Positions 1-9,016 of a DNA stretch of 55,108 nucleotides are shown in pieces (within the stretch, counting starts at the first letter, position 1; every line of letters starts with the position of its first letter). The notes beneath the pieces were generated by a model, which made no database searches, was not told where the DNA came from, and saw nothing but the letters and a program-made list of their open reading frames with translations. Both the position numbers and the translations under genes were made by a program. The DNA is from Pirellula staleyi DSM 6068 (GTDB lineage: Bacteria; Planctomycetota; Planctomycetia; Pirellulales; Pirellulaceae). Location of the stretch: NCBI GenBank assembly GCA_945875845.1, contig CAMCMB010000047.1, positions 1 to 55,108 of the forward strand. Reading direction: 5' to 3'.

Positions 1-136
1 CGCCGCCCTGGGTAATGGTGAAACGCGCTAACGTTGCCCTGAAGGGGCCGAACTAAGGAGTCTCGACAACAATGGATGGTCCGTTTGGCCCCTTCAGGGC
101 AATGCGCACCTTTTTTCATGACGACCCAGGGCGGCG
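1..136. repeat. Concentric inverted repeat at the left edge
   Basis: Two nested inverted repeats share one centre. The outer arms are CGCCGCCCTGGGT (1-13) and its complement at 124-136. The inner arms are TTGCCCTGAAGGGGCC (34-49) and its complement at 87-102. The structure may extend left of the window. The right half overlaps an open frame continuous with the downstream cytochrome gene, which is one reason to start that gene at 351. Further short palindromes (AGCCCGTTGGGCT, AGCCCTGCGGGCT) follow at about 157-210. No gene is seen in 1-350. Confidence 0.8.
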
Positions 137-350
137 CTGCGCTCTGCCCTGGGCTAGGTTCTGTAAGCCCGTTGGGCTATCAAACCCATTAGCCCTGCGG
201 GCTATTGCAAAGATGTTGACACTTTGGGCCTTTCAAACCCCCGCGCTGAAACCGTGGGCTGGTCGATGTCCGTTTGCCCCTCGCCCAAGTACAATAACGG
301 CTCTTTCCACACCGACGAGCTCGCTCCCGCCCGATCCTCCCATTAAGCAT

Positions 351-3300
351 ATGTGTCACTTTCCTAACCCGTGTCCGATTTTTGTTTCGTGGCTATTGCT
401 CTTGACCATGCTCAATGGCATTTCCCCAAAAGGGATGGTCGCTAGTCCGCCCGAGAGCACGGAGCGCGCATCGTTCAATCGAGATGTCCGCCCCATTTTG
501 TCGGACCTTTGTTTTGCATGCCATGGCCCAGATACCAATCATCGGGAAGCCGACCTGAGGCTCGATCAACGCGATGGGGCTCTCTCGGTCATCCAAGTCA
601 ATGACGCATCCGCCAGCGAACTTGTCCGGCGCATGCTATCGCACGATGACCAGGAACGAATGCCTCCCCCAAAATCCAATAGGCAACCCACGAAAGAACA
701 GATCGAAATAATCAAGCGATGGATCGATCAGGGCGCGGTATGGGAAGAGCATTGGTCGTTTATGCCTCTCATCAAGCCTGCGATTCCAGTTTTGGACCCA
801 AGCAACGCAAGCTCGATTCGCAACCCCATCGACGCCTTTATTCAGAGCCAGTTATTGAGTCGCGGATGGAAGCCAGCTCTCGAAGCGGATCGTCGGACCT
901 TGATCCGGCGGGTGACGCTCGACCTGACAGGACTTCCCCCTACCCTAAACGAAGTGGATGACTTTGTTGCCGATGCGACACCTGCTGCATACGAAAAAGT
1001 GGTTGCTCGACTTTTGCAATCGAGCGCATTCGGAGAACGCATGGCATGGGATTGGCTCGACGCAGCTCGCTATGCCGACACCAACGGTTACCAAGGGGAC
1101 AACGAACGAACCATGTGGCCTTGGCGCGATTGGGTGGTTCGAGCATTCAACGAAAACCTCCCGTTCGATCAATTCACTCTTTGGCAACTTGCGGGCGATA
1201 TGCTTCCTGATGCCACTTTAGAACAAAAACTTGCCACCGGCTTTTGTCGCAATCACATGATTAATGGGGAAGGTGGGCGAATTCCCGAAGAAAATCGAGT
1301 CGATTACGTGATGGACATGACCGAAACCATGGGGACGGTTTGGCTCGGGCTGACTCTCAATTGTTGTCGATGTCACGATCACAAGTTCGATGCCATCAAA
1401 CAAGCCGAGTATTACCAGTTGTTCGCGTTCTTTAACCAAACTCCGGTCGACGGAGGGGGTGGCAACGCAAAAACCCTCCCCATCCTTGCAGTCCCCAGCC
1501 AAGCTCAAAAATCACAGATCGAGAAGATCGACTCTCAGATTCAGATCGTACAAGGCGAAATCAATGCGAGAGCGAACGAACTACTAACACAGCAACCCGA
1601 ATGGGAGGACATGCTGCGCCAGTCGCCCCAATTTTTCGATTGGAAACTCGCCACGGTTCTTTCCGCAACCGCCCAGCATCAACAGCTGAAAATCGAAGAC
1701 GATCGATCCGTTTTGGCTTCGGGCGAAAATCCACCAAAGGATGTGTATGAGATTGCATTGAAGCCTGAGACAGAAACCGTCGCAACCATCCGGCTCGATG
1801 CCCTGCAACACAAAAGCCTGACCAAGAATGGGCTTTCGCGTTCGGATAGCGGAAACTTCGTGCTCACGTCCTTCGAAGTTTATCGGGAGCGTTTTCGCAC
1901 AAGCGACGAGACCGAATCCAAAACCGAAGGAACATCCGCTCGCATCCCTTTGAAGATAGTCGACGCCAAGGCCACGTTTGAACAAGGCGGGCACATGATT
2001 TCCTCCGCCCTCGATAGCGATTCCAAGACGGGGTGGGCGGTCTGGGAGGGGCGAACGGTGGATCGTTCGCACAGCGCGTCTTTCTATTTCGAGGAACCCA
2101 TTCAGCTCCATGCCAATGAGCGACTCGTGATTTTGATGCGGCACGAATCCGCAAATGCGCAACACAATATGGGACGATTCCGTCTCTCGACAAGTTCGAA
2201 CAAGAATGCAACCCTCGATGCCTTCGAACCCGAGTTCGAATCGGCGCTCGCCAAGCCCGTACCAGAACGTTCCAAAGCCGAGCGTGAACTGCTGGTTCAG
2301 TTTCACCATCAATCCGATGACAAGACCAAAACGTTAAACAAATCCATGAGTGGACTCAAAGATCAACGAAAGTCGGTCGTGGCGAAAATACCCGATGTCA
2401 TGGTCATGGGAGAACGCGACAAGCCCCGCGATACGTTTCTTCTAAATCGCGGCCTTTACAATGATCCCGGCCCGCGAGTGACTGCCAATGTACCAGCGAG
2501 CCTGCCACCGCTCCCAACCAACTCTCGGGCAGACCGACTCGCCATGGCACGTTGGCTGGTCTCCAACGAACAACCGCTAACCGCCCGAGTGATCGTCAAT
2601 CGTTTTTGGCAACAGTTCTTCGGCATAGGCTTAGTCAAAACGGTCGAAGACTTTGGATCGCAAGGCGAAATACCGCGTTATCTTGAACTGCACGAATGGC
2701 TCGCAACAGAGTTTCGAGATAGTGGCTGGGACACCAAGCAATTGGTTCAGCTCATCGTGACCAGTCACGCGTATCGGCAGTCTTCGAGCTTTTCCGATTC
2801 CTCCCTCGCAACGGAGGATCCGGAAAATCGTCACTTGGCACGTGGACCAAGATTCCGTATGCCTAGTTGGATGGTGCGGGATCAAGCCCTGGCTGCAAGC
2901 GGTCTCTTGGTCCAAACAATGGGTGGGCCTGCCGTCAATGGCTATCAGCCGGCGGGTGTATGGGAAGAAGCGACATTCGGCAACAAGAAATACAAACAGG
3001 ACACGGGAGACTCTCTCTATCGCCGAAGCCTCTACACGTATTGGAGGCGAATCATCGGACCCACCATGTTCTTTGATAATGCATCGAGACAAGTATGTAC
3101 CGTCAAAGTCGTGCGAACCAATACGCCTCTCCAGGCCTTGTTCACGCTCAACGACGTCACGTTTGTCGAGGCAGCTCGTGGGCTGGCAACCCAGATTCTG
3201 TACACACCGGCCCGAGACGATGCAGTTGGCATCGATCTCGCATTTCAAAGGGTTCTTGCGAGAACGGCCACCTCGAGCGAGAAAAACGTTTTGCTCGCGG

Positions 3301-3470
3301 GTCTTTCGCGAAGCCGCCATCAATTTGCTGAGCACCCCAACAACGCGAATAGCATACTGGCGGTGGGGGATTCCAAAGCAGGATCCGATTTGGACCGCAT
3401 CGAACTGGCAAGCTGGACGTCGTTGTGCTTGGCTGTTCTGAATCTTGACGAAACCCTAACCAAAGAGTGA
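351..3470 (+). CDS. Planctomycete cytochrome c protein, PSCyt1-DUF1549-DUF1553 (pair 1)
   Basis: About 1039 aa. An export signal (hydrophobic FVSWLLLLTML at about residues 11-21) is followed by a PSCyt1 heme motif CFACH (54-58), a DUF1549 region with a second CxxCH (CCRCH, 338-342), a middle region resembling a carbohydrate-binding fold, and a C-terminal DUF1553 region ending near LNLDETLTKE. The family is abundant in Planctomycetes and is thought to be exported; its reaction is not firmly established, and roles in polysaccharide breakdown are proposed. The frame opens at 72, but 72-350 lies in palindromic repeat sequence, so the ATG at 351, directly before the signal peptide, is preferred. 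The DUF1501 gene begins 3 nt after the stop, so the two are almost certainly co-transcribed. Confidence 0.9.
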   Translation: MCHFPNPCPIFVSWLLLLTMLNGISPKGMVASPPESTERASFNRDVRPILSDLCFACHGPDTNHREADLRLDQRDGALSVIQVNDASASELVRRMLSHDDQERMPPPKSNRQPTKEQIEIIKRWIDQGAVWEEHWSFMPLIKPAIPVLDPSNASSIRNPIDAFIQSQLLSRGWKPALEADRRTLIRRVTLDLTGLPPTLNEVDDFVADATPAAYEKVVARLLQSSAFGERMAWDWLDAARYADTNGYQGDNERTMWPWRDWVVRAFNENLPFDQFTLWQLAGDMLPDATLEQKLATGFCRNHMINGEGGRIPEENRVDYVMDMTETMGTVWLGLTLNCCRCHDHKFDAIKQAEYYQLFAFFNQTPVDGGGGNAKTLPILAVPSQAQKSQIEKIDSQIQIVQGEINARANELLTQQPEWEDMLRQSPQFFDWKLATVLSATAQHQQLKIEDDRSVLASGENPPKDVYEIALKPETETVATIRLDALQHKSLTKNGLSRSDSGNFVLTSFEVYRERFRTSDETESKTEGTSARIPLKIVDAKATFEQGGHMISSALDSDSKTGWAVWEGRTVDRSHSASFYFEEPIQLHANERLVILMRHESANAQHNMGRFRLSTSSNKNATLDAFEPEFESALAKPVPERSKAERELLVQFHHQSDDKTKTLNKSMSGLKDQRKSVVAKIPDVMVMGERDKPRDTFLLNRGLYNDPGPRVTANVPASLPPLPTNSRADRLAMARWLVSNEQPLTARVIVNRFWQQFFGIGLVKTVEDFGSQGEIPRYLELHEWLATEFRDSGWDTKQLVQLIVTSHAYRQSSSFSDSSLATEDPENRHLARGPRFRMPSWMVRDQALAASGLLVQTMGGPAVNGYQPAGVWEEATFGNKKYKQDTGDSLYRRSLYTYWRRIIGPTMFFDNASRQVCTVKVVRTNTPLQALFTLNDVTFVEAARGLATQILYTPARDDAVGIDLAFQRVLARTATSSEKNVLLAGLSRSRHQFAEHPNNANSILAVGDSKAGSDLDRIELASWTSLCLAVLNLDETLTKE

Positions 3471-3473
3471 CCC

Positions 3474-4937
3474 ATGGATTCGCTATCTCAACTCGCCATT
3501 CAACATGCCACGCGGCGGGCTTTCTTCGGCCAAGCGTCCACAGGAGTGGCGACCGCAGCCTTAGCCACACTGCTAGGGAAATCCGTCAACGCAAATAACG
3601 ATCCGCTCCGAATCGGTGGCCTACCAGAACTTCCGCATTTTGCTGCCAAAGCCAAGCGAGTGATCTACCTTTTTCAGAATGGTGGGCCAACTCACGTCGA
3701 CCTTTTCGATTGGAAGCCTGAAATCCAAAGGATGAATGGCAAGCCTGTTCCGAAGGAATTTGTTGGCGGTAGGCGATTTAGTACGATGACCGGCGATGCC
3801 AACAACAAGCTGATGCTTGCGCCCGTGGAGCCGTTTTCACAGCATGGGACAAGTGGCGCGTGGGTCAGCCAGTTTTTACCGCACACCTCGAAAATCGTGG
3901 ACGATTTGTGCTTCATCAAGAGTATGCATACGGATGCAATTAACCATGCACCAGCCATCTCTTTCTTGTTGAGCGGAGCACAGATTCCTGGTCGTCCAAC
4001 GCTTGGGGCCTGGTTGACGTATGGTCTCGGTACCGAGACAGAAGAGCTACCCTCTTTCGTGGCCATGACGAGCGTTAGCAAGAACACGAGTTGTGGGCAG
4101 ATCTTCTATGATTTCTATTGGGGGCCTGGCTTCCTACCGTCCAAGTATCAGGGGGTTAAATTTCGAGGGAGTGGCGATCCCGTATTATATCTTTCCAATC
4201 CCGAAGGCATGTCTCGACCGATGCGACGCGAATGGTTGGATGATATCGCCAAGCTCAATACGATGAAATTTCAGTCCGTGGCGGATCCCGAGATTGAAAC
4301 CCGAATCGCTCAGTACGAGATGGCATTCAAGATGCAAACGAGTGTGCCGGAAATGGCGGATCTGTCCGGTGAATCGCGTGAGACATTGGACCTGTATGGT
4401 CCTCAAGTCGAAGAACCAGGGACGTTCGCTCACAATTGTCTGTTGGCACGTCGACTTGTTGAACGCGGTGTTCGATTTGTCCAAGTGATGCATGCTGGAT
4501 GGGATCAGCACAACAGCTTAACCACCGAGTTGTACACTCAATGCAAAGATACGGACCAGCCCAGTGCAGCACTCGTTCAAGATCTGAAACGACTTGGTTT
4601 GCTCGACGATACACTCGTCATTTGGAGCGGTGAGTTTGGTCGAACCCCGTTCATTCAAGGTGACATCAATAATCGGCCGCGTTGGGGTCGCGACCATCAT
4701 CCGTATGCGTTCACTCTTTGGATGGCAGGTGGCGGAACCAAGAGCGGGTATTCTTACGGGCAAACGGACGAGTTGGCCTTTAATGTGGCAGAAAATCCGT
4801 GTCACGTTCATGACTTTCAAGCGACGGTAATGCACTTGCTGGGGATCGACCACGAACGCTTGACCTATCGATTTCAAGGTAGGGATTTTCGCCTGACCGA
4901 TGTGCATGGAAAAATGGTGCACGACGTCATCGCATGA
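3474..4937 (+). CDS. DUF1501 protein (pair 1)
   Basis: 487 aa. DUF1501 proteins belong to the alkaline-phosphatase/sulfatase-like superfamily; their substrate is unknown. The N-terminus has an ATRRAF stretch before a hydrophobic segment, resembling a Tat signal without a perfect twin-arginine motif. Typical family blocks are visible: AKRVIYLFQNGGPTHVDLFDWKP, the SMHTDAINHAPA block, a WDQHNSL block, SGEFGRTP, and a C-terminal HLLGIDHERLTYRFQGRDFRLTDVHG block. It follows the cytochrome gene with a 3-nt gap and is the invariant downstream partner in all three pairs of this window, which suggests that the two exported proteins act on the same substrate (inference). Confidence 0.9.
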   Translation: MDSLSQLAIQHATRRAFFGQASTGVATAALATLLGKSVNANNDPLRIGGLPELPHFAAKAKRVIYLFQNGGPTHVDLFDWKPEIQRMNGKPVPKEFVGGRRFSTMTGDANNKLMLAPVEPFSQHGTSGAWVSQFLPHTSKIVDDLCFIKSMHTDAINHAPAISFLLSGAQIPGRPTLGAWLTYGLGTETEELPSFVAMTSVSKNTSCGQIFYDFYWGPGFLPSKYQGVKFRGSGDPVLYLSNPEGMSRPMRREWLDDIAKLNTMKFQSVADPEIETRIAQYEMAFKMQTSVPEMADLSGESRETLDLYGPQVEEPGTFAHNCLLARRLVERGVRFVQVMHAGWDQHNSLTTELYTQCKDTDQPSAALVQDLKRLGLLDDTLVIWSGEFGRTPFIQGDINNRPRWGRDHHPYAFTLWMAGGGTKSGYSYGQTDELAFNVAENPCHVHDFQATVMHLLGIDHERLTYRFQGRDFRLTDVHGKMVHDVIA

Positions 4938-5000
4938 TGGGAATGCCATCTGGCTTTATGCCAGTGGTGGTTTGACCTTCGCCCTAGCATGAAGGTAACG

Positions 5001-5175
5001 ATCCCCTGGGATAAACCCAGGGGTCACTCACTTTGTAGCGGAACAGCGCAAGCTGTCCGGTGACCGTAGGCAAATCACTTGGATATTCACCGGGCGGCTC
5101 GCGCCGCTCCGCTACGAAAACATTGGTTTGAACCGAAAATGAGTGCCATTGGGATAAACCCAGGGGCATGCGATT
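5001..5175. repeat. R7 hairpin flanked by two CCCAGGGG hairpins
   Basis: R7 has left arm GTAGCGGAACAGCGC (from 5035) and right arm ending GCGCCGCTCCGCTAC (to about 5115). It lies between two copies of a short hairpin whose core is TGGGATAAACCCAGGGG (about 5007-5023 and 5152-5166), and flanking CACTCA/TGAGTG also pair. Single R7 arms occur alone at about 16770-16799 and 48947-48976. The 4938-5207 interval holds no gene. Confidence 0.7.
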
Positions 5176-5207
5176 CTGCCATCTGGCGTTTAGCCTGGCG
5201 TTAGCGC

Positions 5208-5241
5208 AAAAAAAATCGTAACCAAGCGTCGCTTGGTTACG
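5208..5241 (-). terminator. Intrinsic terminator of the small lipoprotein gene
   Basis: On the minus strand, CGTAACCAAGC pairs perfectly with GCTTGGTTACG around a 3-nt loop and runs directly into a T-tract (eight A on the plus strand, 5208-5215). It lies 27 nt past the stop of the lipoprotein gene. Confidence 0.85.
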
Positions 5242-5268
5242 AAATGTCCTTTGTCAAGGGATGCGTTG

Positions 5269-5460
5269 TTACTTGGGTGGTGCGATGGCGTTACCACCCT
5301 TGATAGGACTGGCAGGCCCCCCACCACCGCCTGGAGCAGAACGCGTCGATGGCGGAATGTCAGGAATATCTTCCGCCTTTGGCACGTAGGGCTTTGGACC
5401 GCAACCGACCATCATTACTGTAGCAACGAGAAGTGAAGAACTGAGAACATATCGAACCAT
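5269..5460 (-). CDS. Small lipoprotein, unknown function
   Basis: 63 aa. The N-terminus MVRYVLSSSLLVATVMMVGC has a hydrophobic segment ending in the lipobox-like VGC, so signal peptidase II would leave Cys20 lipidated. The mature peptide is short and rich in Pro, Gly and Ser (PSTRSAPGGGGGPASPIKGG) and probably unstructured. The gene lies between two intrinsic terminators on the same strand, so it is probably its own transcription unit or receives read-through from the DUF1559 gene upstream. Small lipoproteins following DUF1559 genes are familiar in Planctomycetes (general knowledge). No catalytic function can be read from the sequence. Confidence 0.75.
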   Translation of the reverse strand: MVRYVLSSSLLVATVMMVGCGPKPYVPKAEDIPDIPPSTRSAPGGGGGPASPIKGGNAIAPPK

Positions 5461-5495
5461 GAGTTTTTGTCCGTCAAGTCAAAGAGTATGGAGAT

Positions 5496-5527
5496 AAAAA
5501 AACCAGCTCCTTCGATCGAGGAGCTGG
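5496..5527 (-). terminator. Intrinsic terminator after the DUF1559 gene
   Basis: CCAGCTCC (5503-5510) and GGAGCTGG (5520-5527) form a perfect 8-bp stem around a 9-nt loop. On the minus strand the stem is followed by seven T (A-run 5496-5502). It lies between the DUF1559 stop (5554) and the lipoprotein start (5460), so it would separate or attenuate expression of the lipoprotein gene. Confidence 0.85.
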
Positions 5528-5553
5528 CTAGGTCAAACTTCTAAACTGACACA

Positions 5554-6603
5554 TCATTCATTGACAGCAGCAACTTCACCATTGGCTCGAGTCGCCAACG
5601 CTTCGATTACGTTGATCGGACGATTTGGAGCTGACACAACCACTTGTGGGGAAGTAGACGAGTAAGAGAAGAATCTTACGCTACCGTCCGCCAAAGCAAA
5701 GTTACCTCCACCTGGATGCAAACTCCAGAAGTGAAAGCGGTGAAGATCGTTCGGATCTTGGAGCGAACCTGGACGAAAGAAATCTGGCTGCGCCGTGGGC
5801 GTACCATTTTTCTCATGCACACCAAGTACAACGTCGGTCGCACCGAAGTACGGCGCGTCACCTGAACCAGCCCACATCCATCCGTAATCCAAAGTGTTCG
5901 AGGGTGGACGTTCGCCGATCATGAGCGTGTTGCTGGTACCGTCGGTAATTCCAGACATCTTTACGCCCGAGTTTACGAAGAGAATTCCATTTTGGCCGCC
6001 CAGAGTTGGGTCTGTGGTGACAGGGCTCTCTCTGAATTGGTTCGTGCCGGACACACCCATGTACGAAGTCAATGCCATGGAATCCGTACCGTCGGTCCAT
6101 TTCACGCCACCGCGAGCATCCGATGGGCAAATGAACGTTGGGCACATGGTGCCGAACTTGTTCTTGACTGGGGCGCCCCACCATGGCCAAGCTGCTCCAA
6201 CTGGTCTCATGTCGAAGGAATCTTTCAAGTTTCCGAATTCGATGAACGGAGTCAACCGAACCATCCAGCTCCAGAACGGACCTTCGACCGGATAACCGGC
6301 CTGCGCGTTTGGAGTCGACGGTGCTGGAACCACTCCGCCTGGAGCGACGCTTCGTTGATAACCAGTGTACCAAGTGGTACCCAACTGCAGTGCGGAGGGA
6401 AACCGCTTGAACGTGTCGTGGTGACTGTGCATCGCCAAGGCTTGCTGCTTGAGATTGTTAACGCACTGCATGCGCCTCGCAGCCTCGCGTGCAGCCTGAA
6501 CGGCGGGCAACAAAAGCCCGACTAGAATGCCGATAATCGCAATGACTACCAGCAGTTCGACGAGCGTAAAGCCCCTCGCACGAACTCGAAAAACTCTCGA
6601 CAT
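5554..6603 (-). CDS. DUF1559 pseudopilin-like protein
   Basis: 349 aa from the ATG at 6603. That start has an AGAGG ribosome-binding site 9 nt upstream, which favours it over an in-frame start ten codons earlier. Near the N-terminus is a type IV prepilin cleavage/methylation motif, GFTLVELLVVIAIIGILVG, followed by the family block LLPAVQAAREAARRMQCVNN. Near the C-terminus is the H-x9-DG motif (HPGGGNFALADGSVRFF). DUF1559 proteins occur in large paralogous sets in Planctomycetes; they are thought to be membrane-anchored and surface-exposed, but their role is unknown. It has its own terminator and probably its own promoter in the AT-rich region upstream. Confidence 0.92.
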   Translation of the reverse strand: MSRVFRVRARGFTLVELLVVIAIIGILVGLLLPAVQAAREAARRMQCVNNLKQQALAMHSHHDTFKRFPSALQLGTTWYTGYQRSVAPGGVVPAPSTPNAQAGYPVEGPFWSWMVRLTPFIEFGNLKDSFDMRPVGAAWPWWGAPVKNKFGTMCPTFICPSDARGGVKWTDGTDSMALTSYMGVSGTNQFRESPVTTDPTLGGQNGILFVNSGVKMSGITDGTSNTLMIGERPPSNTLDYGWMWAGSGDAPYFGATDVVLGVHEKNGTPTAQPDFFRPGSLQDPNDLHRFHFWSLHPGGGNFALADGSVRFFSYSSTSPQVVVSAPNRPINVIEALATRANGEVAAVNE

Positions 6604-7520
6604 AAGAACACCTCTAAATCCGAATAGAAACAAAAAAACAAAAAACGCTTCCGCATGTGTGTGTGCGACTGCGCAATTTCGAACTTAATTTTGGGCGCGT
6701 GTGATTGCAGCCTGAATTCCATCTCGGGAGAAAACTTCAAACCTGCGTCTGAAAGCGAGACAACCCCCTATTGAAGCCAACCCCTGAACTGATGTCAACT
6801 AGCAAAATACTCCGGACGAACGGGGCTCAAGGCAAGTTGTCAAGCTCAGTTGTGTGGTGTTTTGGAGAATGTCTGTGCGAAATACCTTGTAAAAGGTTAA
6901 TATGTCGAACGAATGGAGCTCATCGCGTGGCATTGAATTGTCCCCGAAAAATTTTTAGATTTTTCCCGATATTTTTTGACATGTTTTTCGCGTGGCCTTT
7001 TTTGCTCACTCCCTCGCTCAAGCACGGTATTTTGGTAACCCGACGCATAACGGCTTGTTGAAGTAGTTGGTTTTCCGCAAACGATATCAGCGATTGGGCG
7101 TTAGGCCTGGGTTTTAGGACACTGAACCGCCGCTAACGCGGTACGACTAATGAAAGCATAGTGCGGATTTGTGTCGTGGGTCGCTCAAGTTTCGAACGTT
7201 GCCGAGCCAGGAAACTTTCTCACCCATGTGGCAAGCACATGGGGGCCGAGACCGCTGCGCGGTTTGGCTGGGTTTAGCTGACCAAACTTGCTGTCCAACG
7301 ACACAAGGTCGTAGGGGCAGTAGCGCTTGCTGCGCTTGCGTCACGGCGAGTTGGCGACGCCATAGGTTTCAAGTAGCATGCCAAGCAATTGCGAAATAAC
7401 GGGGCACGCCAGCTTTTCGCGGCGGTGGGGGCGGTGGCGACAGCTTTGTGTACGCGGACTTGGGCCTTGGGCCCAAGGTTCGCAACATGCTTGGTGTGCT
7501 AAGAATGGAGTTCAAAGATG
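6604..7520. other. Gene-free interval with AT-rich upstream region and degenerate palindromes
   Basis: No convincing gene is present on either strand. About 6640-7000 is AT-rich, including a T/A-rich stretch at about 6945-6990, and probably carries promoter elements for the DUF1559 gene. About 7080-7500 is GC-rich with small hairpins, for example CCATGTG-GCAAG-CACATGG at about 7223-7241, and looks like decayed repeat sequence. The 96-codon frame at 6771-7061 lacks a ribosome-binding site and protein-like composition. Confidence 0.5.
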
Positions 7521-7638
7521 AGGCGTCTCGCCCATGGATTCACGAGCGAGCGCGCTCGTGCCACGCTTTGGTAACCAAATCACAGGCTATCCGCGAAAGA
7601 ACGCGTCGTTAGGGCTTCTTTTGCGGAGCAAGAGGCGA
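7521..7638. repeat. Partial R2 core followed by R9 repeat
   Basis: 7521-7576 matches the R2 core (GCGTCTCGCCCATGGATTC, then CGCGCTCGTGCCACGC and GGTAACC) seen at about 20269, 22801, 46000 and 54691. 7587-7638 matches R9 (CTATCCGCG...TTTTGCGGAGCA), also found at 46141-46192. The R9 copy encodes the last roughly nine codons of the neighbouring GDPD-like gene. Confidence 0.65.
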
Positions 7639-8478
7639 CAACGGTGTTTCTTTGAATTCGGTCGAGTCTAAAAACGCACCTAATTTCTTCAGATTGTCGG
7701 TTCCGATCAAGTCGACTTGGGCCGACTGCAATTCCTTCCAAATCGAATCCGACTCAGGCGTGGCCCAAAATCGCACTCGGCGGCCTTTCGAGTGAGCTTT
7801 GGTGACGATTTCCCGCAATTTCGTTCGATCTGTTTCGCTCATTTCGCCGTCTCCCCGATATCGAAAATGAAGACTCCAGTTGTCGCTGATCAGCGGCAGA
7901 AGCGATGCAGGCGCGTCGCTGTCGAGGTCACTCAATCGCCCGTCGATACCTGCATAACGGGGATTCGAATCTGAAATGACGGACTTGGGTCGGTCGCCGC
8001 TAATGATGACTGTGACGGCTTTCTCGATGAGCTTTCCGTCCTGCGTTTGCGAGATGAACTCACTGTACTTTGTGAGTAGTTTCTCCAACGCCACGTAGGC
8101 GGATTCACCGTCCCGCTTGATATCTACCAACAAGGTGAACGCTGGGCCGCCAGGAAAAACGCGTCCTTGGTTTGCCTGAATGCGCTCTTGAAGCGGAATT
8201 AAGTAGAGTCGTTCCAGCGTGCGTTTCTTCGAAACTTTCCAGAAGTCGTGGGCGACGAGCAGCTCTCCGTCGACCAAATAAACATCTGCTTCCACGCTGT
8301 TGAAGCCTTCGTCGAGTGCGTCGTACAAGGGCCGCGCGTGCTCGTAATCGTTGTGAGCATGGGCTTGGCTAAGAGGTTTTGCGGATCTCGCATGTTCTTG
8401 GCCGTTGGCTTGTTGGGGTACGAATATCCCCACGCATAGAGCCATTGCGAACAGGCTCAACCTTGTGATTGCAACCAT
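7609..8478 (-). CDS. Secreted AIM6/GDPD-like phosphodiesterase
   Basis: 289 aa from the ATG at 8478. An N-terminal signal peptide (VAITRLSLFAMALCVGIFV, ending near ANGQ) precedes a TIM-barrel phosphodiesterase domain. HAHNDYEHARPL, SVEADVYL and LLVAHDF match the start of the PI-PLC/GDPD superfamily, closest in pattern to the AIM6-like branch. The His and Glu/Asp positions expected to bind metal and phosphate are present. Substrate is unknown. A start at 8547 is possible in frame but lies in the GGCCAAAGGCC repeat cluster; 8478 has a GGGTGA ribosome-binding site. The last residues (PLAPQKKP) are encoded by an R9 repeat, so the original C-terminus may have been replaced. Confidence 0.8.
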   Translation of the reverse strand: MVAITRLSLFAMALCVGIFVPQQANGQEHARSAKPLSQAHAHNDYEHARPLYDALDEGFNSVEADVYLVDGELLVAHDFWKVSKKRTLERLYLIPLQERIQANQGRVFPGGPAFTLLVDIKRDGESAYVALEKLLTKYSEFISQTQDGKLIEKAVTVIISGDRPKSVISDSNPRYAGIDGRLSDLDSDAPASLLPLISDNWSLHFRYRGDGEMSETDRTKLREIVTKAHSKGRRVRFWATPESDSIWKELQSAQVDLIGTDNLKKLGAFLDSTEFKETPLSPLAPQKKP

Positions 8479-8524
8479 GTAAGTATCACCCTTATGAGTT
8501 GTCGAAATTCGGCAGTTTAGGCAA

Positions 8525-8660
8525 AAGGCCATATTCGTTTTGGCCAAAGGCCCTATTTAGCGTAGCCTAGGAAAAGGCCCATGTCAGGTTAATTTTGGCC
8601 AAAGGCCATGTTCAAATCGGCGTCGGTCCGGGGCGATCGATTATGGCCATAGGCCAAAAG
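8525..8660. repeat. R8 cluster of GGCCAAAGGCC palindromes
   Basis: Several short palindromes of the form GGCCAAAGGCC or GGCCATAGGCC are scattered across this interval, upstream of the GDPD-like gene and directly next to the MITE-like element. Function unknown. Another copy, GGCCAAAGG, occurs at about 54781. Confidence 0.65.
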
Positions 8661-8826
8661 GACACAGCCGACAAAAGTAGCAGGCACGCTCCGCCGTGCC
8701 GTTCGCAGGCAAGCTTTTGCCAGGATTCTAGGTGGACGGCACATGGAATGTGCCTACCAGGTTTCTAGGTGGACGGCACATGGAATGTGCCTACTACTTT
8801 GACTTTTGTCGGCTGTGTCCAAAAGG
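8654..8826. mobile_element. MITE-like element with 16-bp terminal inverted repeats and 8-bp flanking direct repeat
   Basis: The 157-bp segment 8662-8818 begins ACACAGCCGACAAAAG and ends with its exact complement. It is flanked by CCAAAAGG on both sides (8654-8661 and 8819-8826), as expected for a target-site duplication. Inside are two 32-bp direct repeats (8726-8757 and 8763-8794), each containing the hairpin GGCACATGGAATGTGCC. There is no coding capacity, so it would need a transposase supplied elsewhere. Confidence 0.65.
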
Positions 8827-8867
8827 CTTCGTTGAGCTCCCAGTTCTTCCCCACCCAACATCATTGC

Positions 8868-8937
8868 AATTTCAAATGGAGTGAAAATCAATGGGAGAGC
8901 GAGCAATGGTTCGGCAGGAGCCTCACCCTCCCCAAAT
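8868..8937. repeat. R4 repeat, truncated copy
   Basis: GGGAGAGCGAG followed by TTCGGCAGGAGCCTCACC matches one arm of the R4 family (full copies at 31205-31265, 42976-43036, 47637-47693, 49032-49092). The AT-rich flank at 8868-8891 also resembles the flank at about 49005-49031. It lies in the false N-terminal extension of the downstream regulator frame. Confidence 0.65.
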
Positions 8938-8968
8938 AGAAAAATCTTCCGACACCCTCCATTTCGCC

Positions 8969-8996
8969 TTGATTCTGGCGGATCATCTGTTATTCT
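8969..8996 (+). promoter_or_regulatory. Candidate sigma-70-type promoter of the regulator-ahcY unit
   Basis: TTGATT (8969-8974) and TATTCT (8991-8996) are separated by 16 bp, close to the canonical -35/-10 arrangement. Transcription would start around 9003, inside the inverted repeat 8999-9016. Read by eye only. Confidence 0.5.
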
Positions 8997-8998
8997 TC

Positions 8999-9016
8999 CA
9001 TCCGGATAAACGGATG
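8999..9016. promoter_or_regulatory. Candidate operator: CATCCG-6-CGGATG inverted repeat
   Basis: A perfect 6-bp inverted repeat around GATAAA sits just downstream of the -10 hexamer and in front of an ArsR-family regulator gene. ArsR-type repressors commonly bind such imperfect palindromes at their own promoters, so autoregulation is likely (inference). The position also argues against the upstream ATGs at 9014 and 9017. Confidence 0.5.

Noticed and set aside
1584-2312. Minus-strand 242-codon frame
   Set aside because: It lies wholly opposite the cytochrome gene of pair 1, whose domains are recognisable; it is a shadow frame.
6771-7061. 96-codon frame in the intergenic region
   Set aside because: No ribosome-binding site, no known domain, and AT-rich non-coding composition.
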